This document shows positions 31,323 through 42,619 of a stretch of 64,000 nucleotides of DNA, one piece after another. The notes under the pieces are model-generated. The model was not told where the DNA came from, did no database searches, and saw only the letters and a list, made by a program, of their open reading frames with translations. The stretch comes from Alteromonas confluentis (GTDB lineage: Bacteria > Pseudomonadota > Gammaproteobacteria > Enterobacterales > Alteromonadaceae). The number at the start of each line of letters is the position of its first letter. Position 1 is the first letter of the stretch. The stretch spans positions 179,718 to 243,717 of the forward strand of contig NZ_MDHN01000037.1 of NCBI RefSeq assembly GCF_001757105.1, given 5' to 3'. Both the position numbers and the translations under genes were made by a program.

Positions 31323-34121
31323 ATGCGTTTAACTCACATTGCAAAATGGTTAGCACTGATAGTGATCGGTGCTGGCCTGAATTGTTTACCTGCACCCTTT
31401 ATCAGTGATGGAATGACAGCTTCAGGATTGCCTATTGCTGCGTTTATTGCTTTAAGTCTACCCTTCACGGTTGCGTTGCCGGCCATCGTGCTGGTGTTGG
31501 CACCATTATTGGTGCTTCATCCGTTTACGCCGGCGCTGTTAATTGTGATGGGGCTGCCTGTGGTGCTTGCCGCATCGCCAAAGCGCGACCTGTTCATTCC
31601 TCTCAAAATCGGTATTGGCGTATACACTCCTGCGGCAGTCTTGGTGTTGCTTGCCGAGTACTGGTTCTCTTATCAACAACTGCCAAACGTTGCGTTTACC
31701 GCAGTATCGGTAACCTGTTTTTGCTTATTAGCATCTATTCTCAGTGCCCATCTGGTGTTTGCTTTTGTGCACATGAAATCGGCAGCGGGGGCATTTCGCA
31801 ACCATATCAACTTCAAATATTTTTTGGCTTACTGCTTCAGTGCGTTGTTCTTTCTCGCGGTACTCTGCGTCAGTTATGCGTTTATTCATCAACAGCAGTT
31901 AAGGCAGCAATATCGTATCGACCTTTACATGACGCAACGCACCAATGTCATGGCATCACAGGTCAACGATTTCCTGAAAGACAATCTTGATGCCATTGCG
32001 TTTGCCGGTAAGGCGTTAACAGTATTACCTTCTCCGCTTGAACAAGGTAATCAGCAAACGGATAAGATCCTGTCTTCTTTGGCTGACTCGCGCAGTGCGT
32101 TTCTCACGTTTCTCACCGCCGACCGTCGCGGCATCATCACCCACGCTTGGCCAGAGGGATTAATAGAGAAGGCCGCGGCGTCTGGTATGGTCGATGTGTC
32201 TGGCCGACCTTATTTTATGGCGGTACAACGTGATCCTCGTCCTTTCGTCTCCAATGCATTTCTTGGTAAAGGTTTTGGTAGCGACCCCATCGTTGCGATG
32301 TCGGCCCCAGTTTTAGATTCCCAAGGCGGCATGGCGGGTATCGTTGAAGGGTCGTTGTCACTCAATGCGTTTGATCAATTTGAGGCGACAACCATTAACG
32401 GCTTCAATATTGTGGTTGAAGACAGTAAAAATAATATTGTTTATGCCTCATCTGCTCTGCAACTCGATGTGTTAAGTCGCTCGGTGGTAGCGCAGTGTGC
32501 TGAAAATTGTCAGCAGTTTGTTCATTTCAACAATGAAAAATGGTTAGTTCAGACCAGCGACGTACAACAGTTTGGTTGGCGCGTACGGTTACTGTTCAAC
32601 TACAAAAATTTCCTCGCATTGACTAACGAGTCTCTGGTGACGGTGGTGAATTTGCTGCTGATATTCGCCATTATCGGGCTAATAGCGGGGGCAGCGATTT
32701 CAATTATGCTGAATAAGCCGTTGTTAAATCTGGTCAGGCAATTCGAGGCTTTTGATCTTAAGCAAAAATCGCTTGTACAGCGTGAACATGAAGGGCTACC
32801 CATTGTTGAGCTCAAATCCCTCGAAACGGCATTCGAGCACATGCAAAAACGACTACTCGATGCCTATCTCGATTTGGATACCGCCCGAGAGACTCAGCGC
32901 CATCTCAACGATGAACTGGCGGGGATGAATAAAACCCTGTCGAGCCGTGTGACCGAGAAAACCCGCCATCTTGCTATGGCACTGCGAGAAGCTGAAGCGG
33001 CCAACGTGGCGAAGTCGCAGTTTTTGGCGAATATGTCCCATGAAATTCGCACACCCATGAACGGCATTATTGGCTCTTGTGAAAACTTACTCGATGAAGA
33101 ACTCACCAACGACATTCAACGTCGCGTTTCGTTAATTTCTCAGTCTGCCAGCAACCTACTGATGATCCTCGATAGCATTCTCGACTGGTCTAAAATTGAG
33201 GCTGGCAAACTACAGGTGGAGAACGTAGAGTTTTCGGTTCAGGCTGTGCTCGAAGCGAACTTCCATCTGCACCAAACGTCCGCCGAGTTAAAAGGGCTGT
33301 CTTCGTCGTTTATCTGTACCAGCCCGCTTCCACAAGCTGTGTCGGGTGACATGGGCAAGCTGAGTCAGATTGTGAATAATCTGCTCAGCAATGCGGTGAA
33401 ATTCACTGACAAAGGGTCAGTAAATCTTCATGTTGGTTTCCATGAAAATACCCTCACACTGACGGTGGAAGATACCGGGGTAGGCATCGCAGAAGATAAA
33501 ATTGAAACGGTGTTTGAACAGTTTGCGCAGGCTGACTCCTCGATTACCCGCATATATGGCGGCACGGGGTTGGGGCTGGCCATTACGCGCAAACTGGTTG
33601 AGCTAATGGATGGCGAGATAACGGTGCATTCTACGCCGGGTGAGGGCGCTCGCTTTACGGTAGTGCTGCCGTTAACCGAAGTGAAAGGCGAGGTCGCCCC
33701 ATCTGCTGCAACCGAGCTACAACTGCCAGATGGCTTGCGTATTCTGGTTGTTGAAGACAATGACATTAACGCGCAAATCGTTATCGACATGCTTAAGCGT
33801 CAGCGGGTGAAGTGTGTACGGGTGAGAAATGGGCTCGAAGCACTCAAGGCGCTGAGGCAACTGAGATTTGATATTGTGTTGATGGACTGTCAGATGCCTG
33901 AAATGGATGGCTTCGAGGCGACTCGACAAATTAGAAGCTGGACCAGCGAAAAGTCCGCGACTCCCATCGTGGCCTTAACGGCAAATGCGTTCGCTGAAGA
34001 TCAGGCCGCCTGTTTGGCGGCCGGTATGGATGCCTATTTAAGTAAACCGGTTAAGCGCCGGGAGTTGATGAACGTTTTAGCCTATGTTCACCAAACTTAT
34101 TGCGGTTCCACCGGTGGCTGA
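31323..34121 (+). CDS. Hybrid sensor histidine kinase with receiver domain
   Basis: 932 residues. Residues about 8-155 form a membrane-embedded domain of several helices (MASE1-like), then a helix at about 175-195, a periplasmic Cache-type sensor (about 200-430, with [25 protein letters not shown] and DVSGRPYF), another helix (about 440-465), a coiled coil, a HisKA domain with phospho-histidine 573 in [14 protein letters not shown], a HATPase_c domain ([29 protein letters not shown]) and a C-terminal receiver with phospho-acceptor Asp 855 in [12 protein letters not shown]. No output gene adjoins it. Its last 25 bases overlap the convergent nhaA gene. Confidence 0.93.
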   Translation: MRLTHIAKWLALIVIGAGLNCLPAPFISDGMTASGLPIAAFIALSLPFTVALPAIVLVLAPLLVLHPFTPALLIVMGLPVVLAASPKRDLFIPLKIGIGVYTPAAVLVLLAEYWFSYQQLPNVAFTAVSVTCFCLLASILSAHLVFAFVHMKSAAGAFRNHINFKYFLAYCFSALFFLAVLCVSYAFIHQQQLRQQYRIDLYMTQRTNVMASQVNDFLKDNLDAIAFAGKALTVLPSPLEQGNQQTDKILSSLADSRSAFLTFLTADRRGIITHAWPEGLIEKAAASGMVDVSGRPYFMAVQRDPRPFVSNAFLGKGFGSDPIVAMSAPVLDSQGGMAGIVEGSLSLNAFDQFEATTINGFNIVVEDSKNNIVYASSALQLDVLSRSVVAQCAENCQQFVHFNNEKWLVQTSDVQQFGWRVRLLFNYKNFLALTNESLVTVVNLLLIFAIIGLIAGAAISIMLNKPLLNLVRQFEAFDLKQKSLVQREHEGLPIVELKSLETAFEHMQKRLLDAYLDLDTARETQRHLNDELAGMNKTLSSRVTEKTRHLAMALREAEAANVAKSQFLANMSHEIRTPMNGIIGSCENLLDEELTNDIQRRVSLISQSASNLLMILDSILDWSKIEAGKLQVENVEFSVQAVLEANFHLHQTSAELKGLSSSFICTSPLPQAVSGDMGKLSQIVNNLLSNAVKFTDKGSVNLHVGFHENTLTLTVEDTGVGIAEDKIETVFEQFAQADSSITRIYGGTGLGLAITRKLVELMDGEITVHSTPGEGARFTVVLPLTEVKGEVAPSAATELQLPDGLRILVVEDNDINAQIVIDMLKRQRVKCVRVRNGLEALKALRQLRFDIVLMDCQMPEMDGFEATRQIRSWTSEKSATPIVALTANAFAEDQAACLAAGMDAYLSKPVKRRELMNVLAYVHQTYCGSTGG

Positions 34122-35338
34122 ACATCTTTGGCTGATTTCTTATTGGGGTTGCCCATAAAGTAAAGCGCCAGGTAGCCTAGTAGGCCAGAAACGAATGAAC
34201 CAGCAAGAATACCCAACCTCTCATCGAAAGCTTTCTCGGTGCCGCCAAATGCCAAAGAACCAATAAACAGACTCATGGTAAAGCCCACACCACAAAGCAA
34301 CGCACAGCCATAAATGTGTTTAAAATCTAAATCATCGGGTAAGTTTGCAAACCCAAGTTTTACCGATAGCCATGAAAAACTAAACACGCCGAGTTGCTTA
34401 CCAATAATCAAACCAAAGAACACACCAATGGTAACCGGGTGGGTGAGTGCATCGGCTTCCATTTCGGCGAAATTAATCCCGGCGTTTGCGAAAGCAAAAA
34501 GTGGCAGGATCACAAAACTCACGCTGCTGTTAAGGCTATGTTCCAGTCGGATGACCGGTGAATAGCTCGCATCTTTTTTATCTCGCATGGGAATGAAAGC
34601 CGCCAGAACAACACCGGCCAATGTGGCATGAACACCCGACTTCAACATGGCCGCCCACAACACCAGGCCAATCAATACATAGGGGGGAATGTCGGTAACG
34701 TTGCGACGATTCATCCAGAATAAAATAGGGATGCAAACCGCAGCTACAATGAGCGCCGAAACAGAAATGTTATCGGTATAAAACAGCGCGATAATGGCAA
34801 TGGCGCCAATATCGTCGATAATGGCCAATGTAACCAGGAATATTTTTAAGCTGGCAGGTACTTTACTGCCCAGCAGCGCCATGATGCCAAGCGCAAAAGC
34901 GATATCCGTGGCAGCGGGAATGGCCCATCCTTCCATGGCATCTTTTGCGCCCCAGGTCAGAGCGAGATAAATAGCCACCGGAACAACCATACCTCCGATA
35001 GCGCCTGCGGCGGGAAGGACAATGTCTTTAGGGTCTGATAGACCGCCTTCAGTCACGGCCCGTTTTAATTCCAGCCCGACGTGGAAAAAGAATATGGCCA
35101 TCAGGCCGTCGTTAATCCACAACAACAAAGGCTTATCAATTTCGAAACTACCGGCAGCAACGGTGACTTTCATGGCCAGAAAATCGTTGTACTGACCATA
35201 CAGGCCGGTATTGGCGATAACCAGGGCGAGAATCGTAGCGCCCATGAGAATGATACCTGCTGAAGCGTCTCGTTTAAGAAAATCCTGTACGTCGGAAACG
35301 AGTTCGCCGAGAACCTCTTCAACCCCGGTTTTTGCCAT
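34097..35338 (-). CDS. nhaA: Na+/H+ antiporter NhaA
   Basis: 413 residues, about 12 membrane helices. Family signatures: [25 protein letters not shown], the two adjacent aspartates of the ion site in [37 protein letters not shown] and [17 protein letters not shown]; the C-terminal [21 protein letters not shown] is intact. Inner membrane sodium extrusion driven by protons, expected in a marine bacterium. Four bases after a LysR-type regulator gene in the same direction, and tail-to-tail overlapping with the hybrid kinase gene. Confidence 0.96.
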   Translation of the reverse strand: MAKTGVEEVLGELVSDVQDFLKRDASAGIILMGATILALVIANTGLYGQYNDFLAMKVTVAAGSFEIDKPLLLWINDGLMAIFFFHVGLELKRAVTEGGLSDPKDIVLPAAGAIGGMVVPVAIYLALTWGAKDAMEGWAIPAATDIAFALGIMALLGSKVPASLKIFLVTLAIIDDIGAIAIIALFYTDNISVSALIVAAVCIPILFWMNRRNVTDIPPYVLIGLVLWAAMLKSGVHATLAGVVLAAFIPMRDKKDASYSPVIRLEHSLNSSVSFVILPLFAFANAGINFAEMEADALTHPVTIGVFFGLIIGKQLGVFSFSWLSVKLGFANLPDDLDFKHIYGCALLCGVGFTMSLFIGSLAFGGTEKAFDERLGILAGSFVSGLLGYLALYFMGNPNKKSAKDVQPPVEPQ

Positions 35339-35342
35339 TTGC

Positions 35343-36221
35343 TTACTCCACGTTAAGTAATGCCTTTTGAAATGCCTGTGCCGCGAGACTAATTTGACGG
35401 TGTTTTACCGTTACAGCTTGCCAGTGATTCACCAGAGGGAAGTCTTTTACCTTCAGCACCTTCACACTGTCTGGCGGTGTGTGTGCCAGTGTATGTTCAG
35501 ACAAAATGGCAAGTCCCAGTCCGGAGGTAACGGCAAGTCTAATTGCTTCGTTACTCTCGATAATCATAGAATTGGGAAATACCAGTCCTTTGGAATCACA
35601 GTAATCCTGAATCGCGCGACGTGTTCCGCTACCGTATTCGCGTAATAAGAACTTATGATCCATAAGGGCTTTTAGATCACAGTTATCAGGCCCGTCGTAG
35701 TCGGGGGGAGCAATAACAACCAACTTGTTTTGCAAAAACGGCGTGCAAACCAGGTTGTCATCTTGCGGTGGCTGACTAAAAATATAGACATCATCACGAT
35801 TGTGGCGCATGCGATCGATAATATCCGCACGGTTACCTACAATAAAACGTACTTCAATATTAGGGTGCTGTTTGCAAAACGGGCTGAGGATAGGCGGAAC
35901 CACATATTTTGCCGTGGTCACTACAGCCAGTTTTAATGTGCCGATTTCTACCCCTTTAAGCGCATGAACCTGACTTTCAAGACGCGATTGTGAGCCCAGC
36001 ACTTCTTGAGCACATTGATACACCGCTTCACCGGCCTCGGTCATTTTAAGCTGGCCGTAGGTTTGTTCGAATAAAGGCATACCCACAATACCGCTGAGCT
36101 TTTTTAATTGCAGAGATACAGTAGGCTGAGAAAGTGAAAGCGCAGAAGAGGCAGCAGTGATAGAACCGTGGTCTACAATACTTTGAAATACTTCCAGCAG
36201 ACGAAACGTTAATGATTGCAT
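35343..36221 (-). CDS. LysR-family transcriptional regulator upstream of nhaA
   Basis: 292 residues. N-terminal helix-turn-helix (residues about 5-64, LLEVFQSIVDHGSITAASSALSLSQPTVSLQLKKLSGIVGMPLFEQT); effector domain from about 92 with AVVTTAKYVVPPILSPFCKQHPNIEVRFIVGN, reminiscent of the CbbR branch. It is 4 bases upstream of nhaA on the same strand, so a role in controlling that gene is likely; E. coli NhaR does this job but is encoded downstream. It is not clearly an NhaR orthologue, so I leave the symbol empty. Confidence 0.88.
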   Translation of the reverse strand: MQSLTFRLLEVFQSIVDHGSITAASSALSLSQPTVSLQLKKLSGIVGMPLFEQTYGQLKMTEAGEAVYQCAQEVLGSQSRLESQVHALKGVEIGTLKLAVVTTAKYVVPPILSPFCKQHPNIEVRFIVGNRADIIDRMRHNRDDVYIFSQPPQDDNLVCTPFLQNKLVVIAPPDYDGPDNCDLKALMDHKFLLREYGSGTRRAIQDYCDSKGLVFPNSMIIESNEAIRLAVTSGLGLAILSEHTLAHTPPDSVKVLKVKDFPLVNHWQAVTVKHRQISLAAQAFQKALLNVE

Positions 36222-36429
36222 TTGAACTCCACGGTTATTGCTTTAGAAGACAGAATAACTATTTATAGTAATAAAATATCCTTATGGATTCATTTATTAA
36301 ACCCTTATCGTCGCAGGTTTAGTGGGTATTATCAGATTTTGTGCTAAAATCGCGTGCTTTCTGATCCGGCTGCCTGAAAAATAACCGGCAGGGGTCTATT
36401 CAAAGTCTAAAACCATGGGGAGTCATACG

Positions 36430-36921
36430 ATGGCTAAAGTTGCTATTGTCATGGGATCTACGTCTGACTGGCCGACGATGCAAAATGCGGCACAAATGCT
36501 TAAATCTTTTGGCGTTGAGTTCGAAGCGAAAGTGGTGTCTGCTCACCGTACACCAAACCTATTGGTGGAATTCGCAGAAACTGCCCATGAAATGGGATTC
36601 AGCTGCATTATTGCAGGAGCGGGCGGTGCTGCTCACTTGCCTGGCATGATTGCCGCTCACACCCACCTACCTGTATTCGGCTGCCCGGTAAAGTCCAAAG
36701 CCCTAAACGGTATCGATTCTTTGCTGTCTATTGTACAAATGCCGAAAGGCGTTGCAGTAGGCACGCTGGCGATTGGCGAAGCGGGCGCGGCGAACGCTGG
36801 TCTGTTAGCTGCGCAGGTTGTGGCACTGCAAGACGAAGCTGTGCGTGATGCGGTTATTGCTTTTAGAAAAACACAAACAGAAACAGTACTGAGCAACGGT
36901 AATCTGGAGCTTGATGCATGA
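36430..36921 (+). CDS. purE: 5-(carboxyamino)imidazole ribonucleotide mutase
   Basis: 163 residues, class I Pur[57 protein letters not shown] and [28 protein letters not shown]. Converts N5-CAIR to CAIR in purine synthesis. ATG 36430 is used since GGGGAG lies 7 bases upstream; the ATG at 36415 overlaps that site. I saw no clear PurR operator. Its TGA overlaps the purK start. Confidence 0.96.
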   Translation: MAKVAIVMGSTSDWPTMQNAAQMLKSFGVEFEAKVVSAHRTPNLLVEFAETAHEMGFSCIIAGAGGAAHLPGMIAAHTHLPVFGCPVKSKALNGIDSLLSIVQMPKGVAVGTLAIGEAGAANAGLLAAQVVALQDEAVRDAVIAFRKTQTETVLSNGNLELDA

Positions 36922-38063
36922 GAGTATTGGTATACGGCGCAGGTCAGTTAGCGCAAATGATGTATCTGGCGGGTTGCCCGCTAGGTATTGAAGTGCAGGC
37001 TGTAGATGTCGGTAACGATACCGTGGTACACCCTGTTAGTAAGCGTCCTTTAGACACCAGTCTGGCCCAGGCAATTGAGTCAGCTGATGCACTAACGGTG
37101 GAATTTGAACATGTTCCCGAGCGTTTGCTGGAAGATGCCAGCAAAACGGAAAAACTGTCCCCCTCAATGAATGCCATTCTGGTGGGCGCCGACCGTGTGC
37201 GCGAAAAGCGCCTGCTGGACGCGCTGAATGTGCCAAATGCCGCGCATCAGGTTGTAACCTACATTGACGAGTTGGAAGATTGTGTGTCCGCTCTGGGCGA
37301 CAAACTGATCATCAAGGCAAGCCGCGATGGTTACGACGGTTACGGCCAGTGGCGTTTGTTGGAAGAAGGTCAGTTACCAGAAATCAAACAGGCGCTGAGC
37401 AACCTCGACCTGAACACCGTGCCGCTGGTGGTTGAGCAGATGGTGAATTTCGACCGTGAGCTTTCCTTAGTTGGCGTGCGCGACAAAGACGGCGATATCA
37501 AAGTGTATCCGCTGGCAGAAAATCTACACCACCAAGGCCAGCTGCATGTTTCAGTGGCACCGGCCCCCCATGTTACAGACGCCCTGCAGAAGAAAGCGGA
37601 AGAGATTTTCCGGGTGCTGGCTGAAGGCATGAACTACGTGGGTGTACTGGCGGTAGAGATGTTCCAGTGTGGCGAAGAGCTGCTGGTGAACGAACTGGCC
37701 CCTCGCGTACACAACTCTGGTCACTGGAGCATGAGTGGCAGCGATACCAGCCAGTTTGAAAACCATTTGCGTGCAGTAGTTGGCTTACCACTAGGTGATA
37801 CCAGTGCCCGTGGCCCAAGTGCTATGGTGAATATTATCGGTTGCAGTAGTTTCTCCCGGGATTTGCTGAAAATTTCTGGGTGTCATCTGCACTGGTACGG
37901 TAAAACCGTGCGTGAGAAGCGTAAAATGGGTCACATCAACGTGACTGCTGATTCTTATCAGGCGCTGGGCGAGAAACTTGAGGCACTGTGCCAGTACGTG
38001 CCAAACGAGTATTTCCCTAAGCTGGGTAAAGAAGCGCGTAAATTAAAACAGATAGAAGCTTGA
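36918..38063 (+). CDS. purK: 5-(carboxyamino)imidazole ribonucleotide synthase
   Basis: 381 residues, ATP-grasp enzyme making N5-CAIR from AIR, bicarbonate and [25 protein letters not shown] at the start, [15 protein letters not shown] for nucleotide binding, [16 protein letters not shown], and [37 protein letters not shown] near the active site. ATGA overlap with purE means coupled translation. A 9-bp stem GATAGAAGC/GCTTCTATC (38051-38079) covers the stop codon but has no T run. Confidence 0.96.
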   Translation: MRVLVYGAGQLAQMMYLAGCPLGIEVQAVDVGNDTVVHPVSKRPLDTSLAQAIESADALTVEFEHVPERLLEDASKTEKLSPSMNAILVGADRVREKRLLDALNVPNAAHQVVTYIDELEDCVSALGDKLIIKASRDGYDGYGQWRLLEEGQLPEIKQALSNLDLNTVPLVVEQMVNFDRELSLVGVRDKDGDIKVYPLAENLHHQGQLHVSVAPAPHVTDALQKKAEEIFRVLAEGMNYVGVLAVEMFQCGEELLVNELAPRVHNSGHWSMSGSDTSQFENHLRAVVGLPLGDTSARGPSAMVNIIGCSSFSRDLLKISGCHLHWYGKTVREKRKMGHINVTADSYQALGEKLEALCQYVPNEYFPKLGKEARKLKQIEA

Positions 38064-38123
38064 CAGCCGGGCTTCTATCGCTAGAATACGCATCCGCTGT
38101 TCGCAGCGAGTTTTAGAGAGTGT

Positions 38124-38199
<76 letters not shown>

Positions 38200-38307
38200 T
38201 TCTCTCCCCATCTATGCATTCCTTGCAGTAAATCAAACTCCATACATTGCCAAAAATCGTGCTTCATCTATGATGTAATAACTTTGTTATGACGCACGGA
38301 GTGCATA

Positions 38308-38784
38308 GTGACGTTAATATATCGTGGTATTGCTGGTTTCTTTGTTTTTCTTCTGAGTTTGCCTGTGTCGGCCAATAATTCCATTCACTTTACCGACACC
38401 TGGGCCCGAGCTACTTTTCCCATGGCTGAAACCGGGGCCGTGTATACTACCTTGATGAATCATTCCCAGCAGCCGCTTACATTGGTTTCTGTTAGCGTGC
38501 CTGAGGCCGTTGCTGCAAGCGCTGAAATTCATTCCATCACGATGTCTGAAGGCATGATGAAAATGCGTGAGCTGGAAAACGGCATTGAACTGAAACCGCA
38601 CGGACACGCCATGCTGCAGCCCGGCGGCCAGCACATTATGCTTGTGGGGTTGAAAGAAGGTCTTGAGCCAGGCACATCATTTACCCTTACGCTGCATTTT
38701 AATGATGGCAGCCAGCAATTGCTGGAAGTACCTGTTCAAGACGACAGTGGTGACAATGACGCAATGGGTAAGCATCATCACTGA
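38308..38784 (+). CDS. PCuAC copper chaperone family protein
   Basis: 158 residues, signal peptide to VSA (about residue 22). The mature part has the PCuAC layout: TWARATFPMAETGAVYTTLMNHS, then methionine/histidine ligands in EIHSITMSEGMMKMREL and the partner HAMLQPGGQHIMLVGL, matching the H...M...H.M copper(I) site. The tail MGKHHH adds further histidines. Likely periplasmic copper delivery to cytochrome oxidase. GTG start with GGAG 7 bases upstream. No other copper genes are nearby. Confidence 0.9.
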   Translation: MTLIYRGIAGFFVFLLSLPVSANNSIHFTDTWARATFPMAETGAVYTTLMNHSQQPLTLVSVSVPEAVAASAEIHSITMSEGMMKMRELENGIELKPHGHAMLQPGGQHIMLVGLKEGLEPGTSFTLTLHFNDGSQQLLEVPVQDDSGDNDAMGKHHH

Positions 38785-38887
38785 TTGAGTTGTTTAATCT
38801 TTCTAATCGATTAATCCGGCGTGATTTAATCTCTAATCTGGATTTATAATTTCATCATCAAATTTAAGCATTGATCAGGAGATCAAA

Positions 38888-39361
38888 ATGAGCAAAATCG
38901 ATATTGGTATTTCAGAAAGCGACCGTCAGGAAGTTGCGGAAGGCTTAAAAAAATTATTAGCTGACTCTTACACACTGTATTTGCAAACTCACAATTTCCA
39001 TTGGAACGTAACCGGTCCGCAATTCCGCGAATTGCACCTGATGTTTGAAGAACACTATACAGAGCTGGCTACGGCAGTTGATGACATTGCAGAGCGTATC
39101 AGAACGCTGGGCGTGGCCGCACCGGGTACTTACAAGGCGTTTGTCGAACTAAGCTCGATTGCTGAGGTAGAGGGTGTGCCTGAAGCCGTTGAAATGGTAC
39201 GCTTACTGACACAAGGCCATGAGGCTGTTGTTAAAACGTGTCGTAGTGTGCTGAAACTGGCACAAGACGCAGATGATGAATCTTCGGTTGCCCTTGTTTC
39301 AGACCGTATGCGGGTACATGAGAAAACCGCATGGATGTTACGAGCGACGCTACCTCAATAA
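38888..39361 (+). CDS. dps: Dps-family ferritin-like DNA-protection protein
   Basis: 157 residues. The ferroxidase site residues lie in [44 protein letters not shown] (His, Asp and Glu across a dimer interface), and the C-terminal helix [13 protein letters not shown] is typical. Dodecamer that oxidises and stores iron with hydrogen peroxide. The N-terminus lacks a strongly basic extension, so DNA binding is uncertain. GGAGATCAAA precedes the ATG. A small hairpin GCCTT/AAGGC (39365-39377) follows. Confidence 0.93.
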   Translation: MSKIDIGISESDRQEVAEGLKKLLADSYTLYLQTHNFHWNVTGPQFRELHLMFEEHYTELATAVDDIAERIRTLGVAAPGTYKAFVELSSIAEVEGVPEAVEMVRLLTQGHEAVVKTCRSVLKLAQDADDESSVALVSDRMRVHEKTAWMLRATLPQ

Positions 39362-39389
39362 GGCTGCCTTTGTAAGGCGGAAACAATAC

Positions 39390-40487
39390 ATGAAAAACTC
39401 ATGGAAATATTCACTGTGCCTGGCCTCTGTGCTGGGCACAGCTTTTTCAGTTCAGGCAGCAGACCTGGAAATCGAAGAGCTGACGACTGAGCTCACCAAT
39501 CCCTGGGGCATGGTGTTTTTACCTGACGGAAAATTGGTGATCACCGAACGACCGGGCAATATCCGCCTATACGATGAAAAAGCGGGCCTGAGTGCACCTT
39601 TAAAAAACGTGCCTGAGGTGGTTGCATCGGGGCAGGGCGGAATGCTTGGCATAACCGCAGATCCAAATTTTGCCGAGAACAATAAGATTTACTTCTGTTA
39701 CAGCAAGCCAGGCGACGGTGGTAGCAGTACTGGTGTTAGCAGCGCTGTACTCAAGGGCGATGCCCTGACCGACGTAAAAGACATTTTTACCCAGTATCCG
39801 CTGGTGGATAACGGTTTCCATTTTGGCTGCCGACTGACGTTCGATGCCGATGGTCATCTGTTCGTGAGTTTGGGCGAGCGTTATGCACACATGAAAGAAG
39901 CCCAGAATCTGGATAATCATTTGGGTAAAGTGGTGCGGATTTGGCCTGATGGTTCGGTGCCGGAAGATAATCCGTTTACCGACGGTAAGGCGCCTGAAGT
40001 TTATAGCTACGGCCACCGTAACGTGCAGGGCCTGACTATTCACCCGCAGACTGGCGCGGTGTGGGAAATGGAACACGGTCCGAAGGGCGGCGACGAAATT
40101 AACCTATTGGGTAAAGGAAACAACTACGGTTGGCCGGTGATCACTTACGGTATCGATTACAGCGGCTCAATCATTTCCGATAAAACTGAAATGGAAGGTA
40201 TGGAACAGCCTGTACTGTATTGGGACCCATCTATCGCACCAAGCGGTATGGCGTTTTATCACGGCGACAAGTTTCCTGAGTGGGAAGGGGATTTATTAGT
40301 CGGTTCGCTAAAATTCACCCATTTACGCCATGTCGAAATGGATAACGGTAAGCCTGGTGAGCAAACGGAATATTTCCGCGACCGCAAAGAGCGCATTCGC
40401 GACGTGGTTGTAAGCCCTGAAGGGTATGTCTATATGCTGACAGACTCGCCAGATGGCAAACTGCTGAAAGTGAGTCCGGCGAAGTAA
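39390..40487 (+). CDS. Periplasmic PQQ-dependent sugar dehydrogenase-like protein
   Basis: 365 residues, signal peptide to VQA (about residue 23). Beta-propeller family of soluble glucose/aldose dehydrogenase: LTNPWGMVFLPDGKLVITERPGNIRL, GQGGMLGITADPNF, the catalytic His region GFHFGCRLTFDADGHLFVSLGER, SYGHRNVQGLTIHPQTGAVWEMEHGPKGGDEINLL, and GMAFYHGD. ATG 39390 is used because the signal peptide begins there. Whether it binds PQQ and on which sugar it acts is not shown; no PQQ synthesis genes are in the window. Confidence 0.88.
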   Translation: MKNSWKYSLCLASVLGTAFSVQAADLEIEELTTELTNPWGMVFLPDGKLVITERPGNIRLYDEKAGLSAPLKNVPEVVASGQGGMLGITADPNFAENNKIYFCYSKPGDGGSSTGVSSAVLKGDALTDVKDIFTQYPLVDNGFHFGCRLTFDADGHLFVSLGERYAHMKEAQNLDNHLGKVVRIWPDGSVPEDNPFTDGKAPEVYSYGHRNVQGLTIHPQTGAVWEMEHGPKGGDEINLLGKGNNYGWPVITYGIDYSGSIISDKTEMEGMEQPVLYWDPSIAPSGMAFYHGDKFPEWEGDLLVGSLKFTHLRHVEMDNGKPGEQTEYFRDRKERIRDVVVSPEGYVYMLTDSPDGKLLKVSPAK

Positions 40488-40504
40488 TTTGCTAGGGAAA
40501 TACT

Positions 40505-40537
40505 AAAAACACCGCTCAATCGAGCGGTGTTTTTATT
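40505..40537. terminator. Bidirectional terminator
   Basis: AAAACACCGCTC-AATC-GAGCGGTGTTTT with T runs on both strands, between the convergent dehydrogenase and decarboxylase genes. Confidence 0.88.
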
Positions 40538-40558
40538 TATAAAGACTTCACAGAATTG

Positions 40559-42490
40559 TTACTCGGATTTCGCCTGCACATACAGTTCACCGTCGTACAG
40601 ACCCTGAATAGTGAGCTTTTGGCTAGCTAACGAGCGAAGGTAATCAATGTGTTCCTGTAAAATACGCTGACCCGGAATAATCAGCGGAATACCCGGGGGA
40701 TAAGGCGTTACCAGACCTGCCGCGATGCGACCCGCACTTTCCTGCCAGGGGATGGGCTCGCGCTTACCAAAGAAGGCCGTGGAAGGCAGCATTTCCAGAC
40801 TGATCGCTGGAATGCTTGAAGGGATAGCCGGTCGGCTCTTGCTACGATTCAGACTTGCTTTGCCCTGGTCCAGCTTCTTCAGTGCATTGTACAAACGCAC
40901 TATCTTCGAGCGCATACCGCCAAGGGTCAGCAGAACCAGAATGGTGCTGTGGGTGAACTTCTCAATTTCCAGGCCCACTTCATCCATCAGGAAGCGGTGA
41001 ATTTCCTGGTTAGAATAAGACAGCGCAGACACATCGATGAGGATCTTCAGCGGATCATGACCAATGTTATCCTGCTCGAAATGGTCAAACGCCTGGGCAA
41101 AATCTTTGGCTGCCAGAATGCGAATGCGGCTGAAGCGGGCAACTTGCTCTTTCAGTTCTGCCACATTGCTCAGCAACTCGTTAATAATTTTGTAGCCTTC
41201 CATTTCTAACTGCTGACGGCATACGTCTAACGAGGCTATTAGCTGATACTTCGGCGAGGTACTGGTATGAATACTGTAGATTTCTTTAAAGAAGTCTTCG
41301 TCGAAATCCGGATCGTTCACGTGAATAAACGAGGCCTGAGAAAACGCTGAAACCACTTTGTGCGCTGAATGTGTCACGTAGTCAGCCCCAGCGTAAATAG
41401 CCGAATAAGGACGCAGTTGCGGGTGGAACAGTGAATAAGCAAACCAGGCTTCATCAATGAACACTTTAATGCCGTAGGAATGGGCCAGTTCAACCACCTG
41501 GCGCAGATCGGTGAGCAGGCCGTCATAGGTACAACCGGTAAGCACAACCAGTTTGGCATCCTGGTTCTCTTCAATCAGCTCTTTTAACTGAGACAAGCGC
41601 GGCGGTGAGAAAATACCGAAATCCGGATTAAATACGCTGTCCAGATACACCGGCATGGCGCGGGCCTGCACAATGCCGTAGTGCACCGACTTGTGACAGT
41701 TACGGTCGGCAATCACTTTGTCGCCTTCTCGCAGCAGGGTTTGCAGAATGATTTTGTTCGACGTAGACGAGCCGTTGGTGACGAAATAAGAGTGGCGTAC
41801 TTCAAAAGTCGTCGCCAAAGCCGACTGGGCCCGGCCAATTGCATGGGTGCCGTCAGACAGTGAACCCAGGGAATCCACACTCACCGACAAGTCGCTGACA
41901 AACACGTTGCGGCCGAAGAAGCGGTAAAAATCGCTGATGTACGGTGAGTTACGGAAACTCGCACCGCCGCTGTGACCTGGCGTATGCCAGGAATCGTTGG
42001 CTTCCAGAACATACTCTTTATAGGCGGTCCAGAACGGGGTTTCGTTTCGGTCATCAAAATCGTTGATGATATAGCCAAGAATCGACTCCGGATCGGAAAT
42101 AATGTCATTGCGGTAAAAGAACGACTCCATTCCCGTGGTCTGGTTTACAATGTCCAGGCCTTTAATGGCATCGCCCAGCACATAGACAGGCAGTTCAGGG
42201 CGAATGTTTTTGATCGCCTCAATCACTACGGCATTGTTCTGCACCTTACCGTTGCCGCTCTCGCCAATCTCGAAGGCTTTCACCTCGGTGTCCCAGCTAA
42301 ACACGACAGCCTGAATATCACCGTCGTTGTGAACTACCTCCAGGGCATTTTGTACACTGTCGGCCTCAACAACCGTGAGTTCAATATCCGGGCGGTCGAA
42401 CAGTTCCGTGGTAGAGCGAATGCTGGTGGCAAGTTGTTCCAGCAGTTCTGCTGAATCTTCAATGATAAGAATTTTTAGTTGCGGCAACAT
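40559..42490 (-). CDS. Orn/Lys/Arg decarboxylase with N-terminal wing domain
   Basis: About 643 residues. Residues 1-130 are a receiver-like wing domain (LKILIIEDSAELLEQL, AVVFSWDTE); then the PLP aminotransferase-fold domain with HTPGHSGGASFRNSP, TNGSSTSNKIILQTLLREGDKVIADRNCHKS, FIDEAWFAYSLFHP and the Schiff-base lysine in THSAHKVVSAFSQ; then a C-terminal domain ending with ITPYPPGIPLI-like VTPYPPGIPLIIPGQRI. Decarboxylates arginine, lysine or ornithine; the exact substrate cannot be told. Shorter than E. coli AdiA/LdcC (about 715-756). Start: ATG 42490 preferred over TTG 42502, without a clear ribosome site for either. Confidence 0.88.
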   Translation of the reverse strand: MLPQLKILIIEDSAELLEQLATSIRSTTELFDRPDIELTVVEADSVQNALEVVHNDGDIQAVVFSWDTEVKAFEIGESGNGKVQNNAVVIEAIKNIRPELPVYVLGDAIKGLDIVNQTTGMESFFYRNDIISDPESILGYIINDFDDRNETPFWTAYKEYVLEANDSWHTPGHSGGASFRNSPYISDFYRFFGRNVFVSDLSVSVDSLGSLSDGTHAIGRAQSALATTFEVRHSYFVTNGSSTSNKIILQTLLREGDKVIADRNCHKSVHYGIVQARAMPVYLDSVFNPDFGIFSPPRLSQLKELIEENQDAKLVVLTGCTYDGLLTDLRQVVELAHSYGIKVFIDEAWFAYSLFHPQLRPYSAIYAGADYVTHSAHKVVSAFSQASFIHVNDPDFDEDFFKEIYSIHTSTSPKYQLIASLDVCRQQLEMEGYKIINELLSNVAELKEQVARFSRIRILAAKDFAQAFDHFEQDNIGHDPLKILIDVSALSYSNQEIHRFLMDEVGLEIEKFTHSTILVLLTLGGMRSKIVRLYNALKKLDQGKASLNRSKSRPAIPSSIPAISLEMLPSTAFFGKREPIPWQESAGRIAAGLVTPYPPGIPLIIPGQRILQEHIDYLRSLASQKLTIQGLYDGELYVQAKSE

Positions 42491-42619
42491 AGATAAAGGC
42501 AAGTACCGTTTGAGATAATAAGAATCTCAGTGTAACGCCGATGAGCAAGCTTGTCAGTCTTGCTTTTGTGACTTGCGCACCCATATCATTGAGCAAATGT
42601 TTTAACAGGCGAAATACGC

